Below are positions 59,711 through 64,000 of a stretch of DNA of 64,000 nucleotides, piece after piece. Every line of letters begins with the position of its first letter. Positions within the stretch are counted from its first letter, which is position 1. Source of the DNA: Micromonospora sediminimaris (lineage in GTDB: Bacteria > Actinomycetota > Actinomycetes > Mycobacteriales > Micromonosporaceae); assembly GCA_900112325.1 (NCBI GenBank), contig FOLJ01000021.1:1-64000 (forward strand), given 5' to 3'. The notes beneath the pieces are model-generated. The model was not told the DNA's origin. It made no database searches and saw only the letters and a list, made by a program, of their open reading frames with translations. The position numbers and the translations under genes are program-made.

Positions 59711-60898
59711 TCAGCGTGCGCCGAGCAGGTGCTCGACGGCGAGCTGGTTCAACCGGACGAAGCCGAAGCCCTTGGCAGCTACCGCGTCGACGTCGAACTC
59801 CTCGAACGCGCTGGTGTCGGCGAGCAGCTCGGTGTACCCCTCGCCGTCGCCGAGGGTCGGCACGCCCAGTTCGGCGACCTTGCTCGCGGACAGCGCCTCG
59901 GCGACCTCCGGGTCGGCCCGGAACGCCGCAGCCCGCTCCTTGAGCAGCAGGTAGGTGCTCATGTTCGCGGCTGCCGAGGCCCAGACCCCGTCGATGTCCT
60001 CGGTGCGGGAGGGCTTGTAGTCGAAGTGGCGGGGGCCGTCGTAGCCGGGGCCGCCGGCCGTGCCACCGTGCTCCAGCAGGTCGACCAGCGCGAACGCATT
60101 GAGCAGGTCACCGTGGCCGAAGACCAGGTCCTGGTCGTACTTGACGCCACGCTGACCGTTGAGGTCGATGTGGAACAGCTTGCCCTGCCAGAGCGCCTGG
60201 GCGATGCCGTGGACGAAGTTCAGCCCGGCCATCTGCTCGTGCCCGACCTCCGGGTTCAGTCCGACCCGCTCCGGGTGGGCCAGGGTGGAGATGAACGCCA
60301 GGGCGTGCCCGACGGTCGGCAGCAGGATGTCGCCACGCGGCTCGTTGGGCTTCGGCTCCAGCGCGAAGCGCAGGTCGTAACCGCGGTCGATGACGTACTG
60401 GCAGAGCAGGTCCACCGCTTCGCGGTAGCGGTCCAGCGCGGCCTGGACGTCCTTGGCGACGTCGTACTCGCCGCCCTCCCGGCCACCCCACATGACGAAG
60501 GTCTTCGCGCCCAGCTCGGCGGCGAGGTCGATGTTGCGCAGCACCTTGCGCAACGCGTACCGCCGGACGTCGCGGTCGTTGCTGGTGAAGCCGCCGTCCT
60601 TGAAGACCGGCTGCTGGAACAGGTCGGTGGTGACCATCGGCACCACCAGGCCGGTCTCGTCGAGCGCCTTGCGGAACCGCGCGATCTGGGCGTCCCGGGT
60701 GGCGGCGTCCGCGCCGAACGGCACCAGGTCGTCGTCGTGGAAGGTGACACCGTACGCGCCCAGCTCGGCGAGTCGGTGCACCGACTCCACCGGGTCCAGC
60801 GCGTCTCGGGTGGCGTGGCCGAACGGGTCTCGGCCCTGCCAGCCGACCGTCCAGAGCCCGAAGGAGAACTTGTCGGCAGGGGTGGGACGGGGTGCCAT
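59711..60898 (-). CDS. xylA: Xylose isomerase
   Basis: 395 residues, actinobacterial-type. Catalytic His/Asp in VTFHDDDLVPFG, metal ligands in FALEPKPNEPRGD, NPEVGHEQMAGLNF and LFHIDLNGQRGVKYDQDLVFG. It converts D-xylose to D-xylulose. ATG 60898 follows CCGGAGG. The putative ROK operator is centred about 40 bp upstream. Confidence 0.96.
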   Translation of the reverse strand: MAPRPTPADKFSFGLWTVGWQGRDPFGHATRDALDPVESVHRLAELGAYGVTFHDDDLVPFGADAATRDAQIARFRKALDETGLVVPMVTTDLFQQPVFKDGGFTSNDRDVRRYALRKVLRNIDLAAELGAKTFVMWGGREGGEYDVAKDVQAALDRYREAVDLLCQYVIDRGYDLRFALEPKPNEPRGDILLPTVGHALAFISTLAHPERVGLNPEVGHEQMAGLNFVHGIAQALWQGKLFHIDLNGQRGVKYDQDLVFGHGDLLNAFALVDLLEHGGTAGGPGYDGPRHFDYKPSRTEDIDGVWASAAANMSTYLLLKERAAAFRADPEVAEALSASKVAELGVPTLGDGEGYTELLADTSAFEEFDVDAVAAKGFGFVRLNQLAVEHLLGAR

Positions 60899-60925
60899 GG
60901 CAGACCTCCGGTGGTGTCATCCGCT

Positions 60926-60950
60926 ATTTGTTCAGTGGTTGAATTAAATG
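60926..60950. promoter_or_regulatory. Putative ROK (XylR) operator
   Basis: ATTTGTTCA...TGAATTAAAT is an AT-rich imperfect inverted repeat (TTTGTTCA against TGAA(T)TAAA) in the divergent xylA/ROK region, the kind of site bound by ROK-family xylose repressors. It overlaps a possible -10 box of the ROK gene. Confidence 0.6.
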
Positions 60951-60956
60951 ACTGTG

Positions 60957-62207
60957 ATGTGGCAGTGTCAAGGGGTGAAGCCACCCGCAGCCCCGGCCGG
61001 CGCGGTGCGGCAGGGCAGCCTGCGTGAGCTGAATCTCGCTCTGGTGCTCGGCCGCATCGCCGCCGCCCGTCGTCCCCCGTCGCGGGCCGCGCTGGCCGCT
61101 GACACCGGCCTCACCCGGGCCACCGTCTCGGCCGTGGTGGAGGATCTGGTCGCCGGCCGCCTCGTCACCGAGGCCGAGCCGACGCCCCGGGCCGGCGCCG
61201 GTCGTCCGGCACGCGGTCTGATGTTGGCCGGCGACGGTCCCGCCGGTCTGGGGCTGGAGATCAACGTCGACTATCTGGCCGCGTGCGTCGTCGACCTTGC
61301 CGGTCAGGTAAGGCACCACACGGTGCATCGGGCCGACCTGCGACCCGTCTCCCCGGCCGACGCGCTCGGCCGGCTCGCCGAACTGGCCGGCCGGGCTCGC
61401 GTCGACGCCAACGCCCAGGGCCTGACCCTGGCCGGTGCGGCCCTGGGCGTGCCCGGTCTGGTCGACGACGCCGGTCGGGTCCGCCTCGCACCCAACCTGG
61501 GCTGGCGGGACGTGCCGGTGCCGGAGCTGCTGGCCGACCATCCCCCGCTGACCGAGACGGTCGACGGGGTGCCGCCCCTGGTGGTGGACAACGAGGCGAA
61601 CCTCGCCGCGCTTGGCGAGTTGCACGCGGGTGCCGCGCCCGGCAGCTTCCTGCACATCTCCGGCGAGGTAGGCATCGGCGCGGGCATCGTCCTGAACGGC
61701 GCGCTGTTTCGAGGTGCCCGTGGTTGGAGCGGCGAGATCGGGCACATTCCGGTCCGCCCGGACGGGCCACCCTGCCGCTGCGGCGGCCGTGGCTGTCTGG
61801 AGCTGTACGCCGGGCAGGAGGCGATCCTGTCCGCCGCCGGCCTGGCCGGAGCGGACCTACCGGCCGACCGGGCGTCGACCCGGCTGACCCAGCTCGCCAC
61901 CGCCGAGCACCCCGCCGTGCTGCGCGCCCTGGCCGAGGCCGGCACAGCGATCGGAGTCACCGTGGCGAGCGTGGTCAACCTGCTGGACCTCGACACGGTG
62001 GTGCTCGGCGGCGGCTACGCCCCGCTCACCGGCTGGCTCCGGCCACCCGTACTCGCCGAGATCGAACGCCGGGTGCTCACCGCGGCCTGGTCGCCGGTCA
62101 CCGTCCGACCGGCCACCCTCGGTGCCACGGCCGCCGCGGTGGGAGCGGCCGGATCTGTGGTACGCCGAATTATCGCCCGCCCCGGCGGATGGTTGGCCCG
62201 GCTCTGA
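60957..62207 (+). CDS. ROK-family transcriptional repressor (XylR-like)
   Basis: 416 residues. N-terminal winged HTH with SLRELNLALVLGRIAAARRP and DTGLTRATVSAVVEDLVAG; the ROK domain has VPGLVDDAGRVRLAPNLGW, GEIGHIPVRPDGPPCRCGG and the Zn motif CRCGGRGCLE. It probably represses xylAB without xylose. In-frame starts at 60948, 60957 and GTG 60975; 60957 is 7 nt from TTAAAT. Confidence 0.9.
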   Translation: MWQCQGVKPPAAPAGAVRQGSLRELNLALVLGRIAAARRPPSRAALAADTGLTRATVSAVVEDLVAGRLVTEAEPTPRAGAGRPARGLMLAGDGPAGLGLEINVDYLAACVVDLAGQVRHHTVHRADLRPVSPADALGRLAELAGRARVDANAQGLTLAGAALGVPGLVDDAGRVRLAPNLGWRDVPVPELLADHPPLTETVDGVPPLVVDNEANLAALGELHAGAAPGSFLHISGEVGIGAGIVLNGALFRGARGWSGEIGHIPVRPDGPPCRCGGRGCLELYAGQEAILSAAGLAGADLPADRASTRLTQLATAEHPAVLRALAEAGTAIGVTVASVVNLLDLDTVVLGGGYAPLTGWLRPPVLAEIERRVLTAAWSPVTVRPATLGATAAAVGAAGSVVRRIIARPGGWLARL

Positions 62208-62292
62208 CGCTCTCGACAGGAGCCGCTCAGGAACAGCTCGGTACGCTTGCCCGCAGGCAACCAACCGTCACCCCGAGGAGTGCACCACCGGC

Positions 62293-62337
62293 ATGCGTAC
62301 TGGTCGACAGCGCCCGGCGCCCGGTGTCCGCCGGTGA
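62293..62337 (+). CDS. Possible short leader ORF before the SpoIIE gene
   Basis: 14 codons, MRTGRQRPAPGVRR, whose TGA overlaps the GTG start of the phosphatase gene (GTGA at 62334-62337). GAGGAG lies 12 nt before its ATG and TACGCT at 62242-62247 could be the promoter. It would couple translation of the phosphatase, which has no ribosome site of its own. Confidence 0.35.
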   Translation: MRTGRQRPAPGVRR

Positions 62338-64000
62338 CCAGCACCCGACAGGGCGCCTTCACCGGTGCGGCCGGCGAATGGGCCGACGACGGGCGGTCGG
62401 GCCGCGCCGCCACCGAGGTACCGCACACCACACCTCCCGTGGACACCGATCTCGCCCGTGAGCTGCTCGACGGGCTCGACGAGGCGGTGCTGACCACCGA
62501 CGCCGCCGGGCTGGTGGTGTTGGTCAACACGATGGCTGGGCAGTTGCTGCCGGACATCGTCGTCGGAACCGACCTGGCGGGCTGTCCGGTGCCGGCGCTG
62601 GCGGCCGCGAGCGCCTCAGGTGGGGATGACTTCGAGGGTGAGCACCACGGCCGGCGGCTGCGGGGGGTCCGCCGCGCCCTGGGCGGCAACCGATCCGCCT
62701 GGTACGTGCGGGACGTCACCGACGAGCACAGCCGGGTAACGGAGCTGCTGGCCGAGCGTCGACGTACCCAGTTCCTGGCCCGCGCCGGCCGTCGGCTGGG
62801 CCTGGCACTGGAGCGTGACCAGGCGCTGCAAGCCGTTGCCACCCTGCCCGTGCCCTATCTGGCCGATCTTGCCCTGGTGGTGCACCTGCCACCGACGCCG
62901 ACCGAGTACCGGCCGCACTGGGTCCGGTACGCCGCTGACGACACCGCGCCGATCACCGGCACGGTGGACTGGGACGTGGTCGCTGCCGTACCCGGTCTCG
63001 TCGAGGCCCTCGACGGCGAGACCACCGATCCGCGCCCCTGGCCTACTCTCGGGCCGGAGAGACTCGACCCGTTGCTCCCGGCGGACCTCGATGCACCCGC
63101 GACCCTGCTGGTCAGCCCGATGCCCGGCGCCGGTCGGACGGCCGGTGCCCTGGTGCTGCTCCGCCGACCTGAGCGGGCCGGCTTCGACCGCCGCGACGTC
63201 GAACTGGTCCGGGAGCTCGCCGCCCGGGCCGGTGCCGCACTGGCCACCGCGCAACTGCACGACGCACAGAGTCACCTCGCCCAGGTGCTCCAGGACAGCC
63301 TGCTGCCGCCGAGGCTGCCCACGGTGGCCGGGATGAGCCTGGCCGGCGGCTATCGCGCGGCCGGGGACGGCCTGCGTATCGGTGGCGACTTCTACGATGT
63401 GCTGCCGACCGGCGATGGTGCGCTGTTCGCCGTCGGGGACGTCTGCGGCAAAGGCGTCGGTGCGGCGGTGCTCACCGGCCGGGTACGCCAGTCGTTGCAG
63501 ACCCTACGTCTGGTCGAGCAGCAACCGCGGGAGCTGCTCCGGCTGCTCGACCAGGCGCTGCTCGACACTCCGGACGCGGCCCGGCGCGGCCAGTTCACCA
63601 CCCTGCTGCTGGGTGCCGTACGCGTCGTACCCGAGGGTGGGCTGCGGGTGCGGATCGCCGGCGGCGGGCACCCGGTGCCCCTCGTGATCCGCGCCAACGG
63701 CACGGTGACCGCGATTCGGGTGGGCGGAATGCCGGTCGGCGCGTTGCCCGACGCCCGGTTCGCCACCGCCGACGTTCGGCTGCGCCCCGGTGAGTTGCTT
63801 TTCACCCGTACCGACGGAATCGCCGAGGCCCGGGGCGGCCCGCGCGGCACAGAGATCTTCGGTGAACGGCGGCTACGCCGGACGCTGGCGGCCGGCGTCG
63901 GGCTGCCCCCGGCCACGCTTGTCGACCACGTGCTGCACGAGGTCGACACGTGGTGTTCCGGCCACCGACACGACGACATAGCGATGCTGGCGATCGGCTC
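62334..64000 (+). CDS. SpoIIE-type PP2C phosphatase with PAS-like and GAF-like domains (partial)
   Basis: At least 555 residues, running past the window end. A PAS-like region (about 40-145: LLDGLDEAVLTTDAAGLVVL), a GAF-like region (about 165-310) and the PP2C-SpoIIE domain from about 325 with the signatures SLLPPRLP, GGDFYDVLPTGDGALFAVGD and CGKGVGAAVLTG, RQFTTLL-type (RGQFTTLLLGAV) and HDDIAML near the edge. Such proteins dephosphorylate anti-anti-sigma factors. GTG 62334 is in a GTGA overlap; GTG 62280 is a possible longer start. Confidence 0.9.
   Translation, partial: MTSTRQGAFTGAAGEWADDGRSGRAATEVPHTTPPVDTDLARELLDGLDEAVLTTDAAGLVVLVNTMAGQLLPDIVVGTDLAGCPVPALAAASASGGDDFEGEHHGRRLRGVRRALGGNRSAWYVRDVTDEHSRVTELLAERRRTQFLARAGRRLGLALERDQALQAVATLPVPYLADLALVVHLPPTPTEYRPHWVRYAADDTAPITGTVDWDVVAAVPGLVEALDGETTDPRPWPTLGPERLDPLLPADLDAPATLLVSPMPGAGRTAGALVLLRRPERAGFDRRDVELVRELAARAGAALATAQLHDAQSHLAQVLQDSLLPPRLPTVAGMSLAGGYRAAGDGLRIGGDFYDVLPTGDGALFAVGDVCGKGVGAAVLTGRVRQSLQTLRLVEQQPRELLRLLDQALLDTPDAARRGQFTTLLLGAVRVVPEGGLRVRIAGGGHPVPLVIRANGTVTAIRVGGMPVGALPDARFATADVRLRPGELLFTRTDGIAEARGGPRGTEIFGERRLRRTLAAGVGLPPATLVDHVLHEVDTWCSGHRHDDIAMLAIG

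Noticed and set aside
58267..59943. 558-codon + strand frame opposite xylB
   Set aside because: Shadow of xylB; Arg/Gly/Pro-rich with no recognisable motif.

Overview
High-GC actinobacterial chromosome. Codon use, protein similarity and family content (DUF6158, DUF6232, DUF1360, DUF3817, HrdD/SigB-type sigma factor, agl-type alpha-glucoside locus, scattered cobalamin genes) point to Micromonosporaceae, most likely Micromonospora or a close relative. This assignment is made from sequence appearance only; no database search was run. Gene density is high, overlaps of the ATGA/GTGA/TGATG type are common, and at least twelve genes have a TANNNT-like -10 box 6-8 nt upstream of the start codon, which suggests leaderless transcription.

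Layout. 0-0.5 kb: end of a secreted cell-wall hydrolase-like gene, a terminator and a small repeat cluster. 0.5-16.1 kb: cobalamin genes on the minus strand (cobA/cysG, cobT, cobC, cobB, cobQ, cobD), separated by a class A PBP, a SURF1-like gene, an ATP-dependent DNA ligase, an M20 dipeptidase, a P-loop kinase and a rhodanese. 16.3-19.4 kb: SSB paralogue, HPF-like ribosome factor, small hypothetical, serine hydrolase, tRNA-Arg(UCU). 19.8-23.4 kb: small secreted Cys protein, HAD phosphatase, secreted sugar dehydrogenase with CBM2, GNAT. 23.6-26.7 kb: two-component system with a second, kinase-like membrane protein. 26.8-32.6 kb: lipid acyltransferase, glycogen-debranching-type enzyme coupled to an SCP2 protein, CBS protein, asd. 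32.8-37.8 kb: paired M16 peptidases, catalase-fold-like protein, PhoX-like secreted phosphatase. 37.9-39.2 kb: DAHP synthase behind a Tyr-Arg-Trp-Phe leader peptide and attenuator-like hairpins. 39.2-44.3 kb: dispersed-type repeat, small hypotheticals, membrane DUFs, NlpC/P60 hydrolase. 44.4-50.1 kb: group 2 sigma factor with an exact SigR/SigH-type promoter, SDR, dTMP-kinase-like protein, nucleotidyltransferase-BON-phosphoesterase-small membrane protein cluster, TspO. 50.3-56.7 kb: alpha-glucoside ABC uptake operon (SBP, two permeases), LacI regulator, GH13 alpha-glucosidase. 56.7-62.2 kb: MFS transporter, xylB, xylA and a divergent ROK repressor. 62.3-64 kb: SpoIIE/PP2C phosphatase running off the window.

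Functional picture. The cob genes cover ring C-methylation, a,c-diamidation, cobyric acid amidation, aminopropanol attachment and lower-ligand activation. The right third is a carbohydrate block: uptake and cleavage of alpha-glucosides under LacI control and xylose catabolism under ROK control. No prophage, insertion sequence, CRISPR array or recognisable biosynthetic gene cluster is present. The most interesting regulatory element is the aromatic leader peptide before DAHP synthase; the most interesting protein anomaly is a CobB that lacks the usual glutaminase cysteine.
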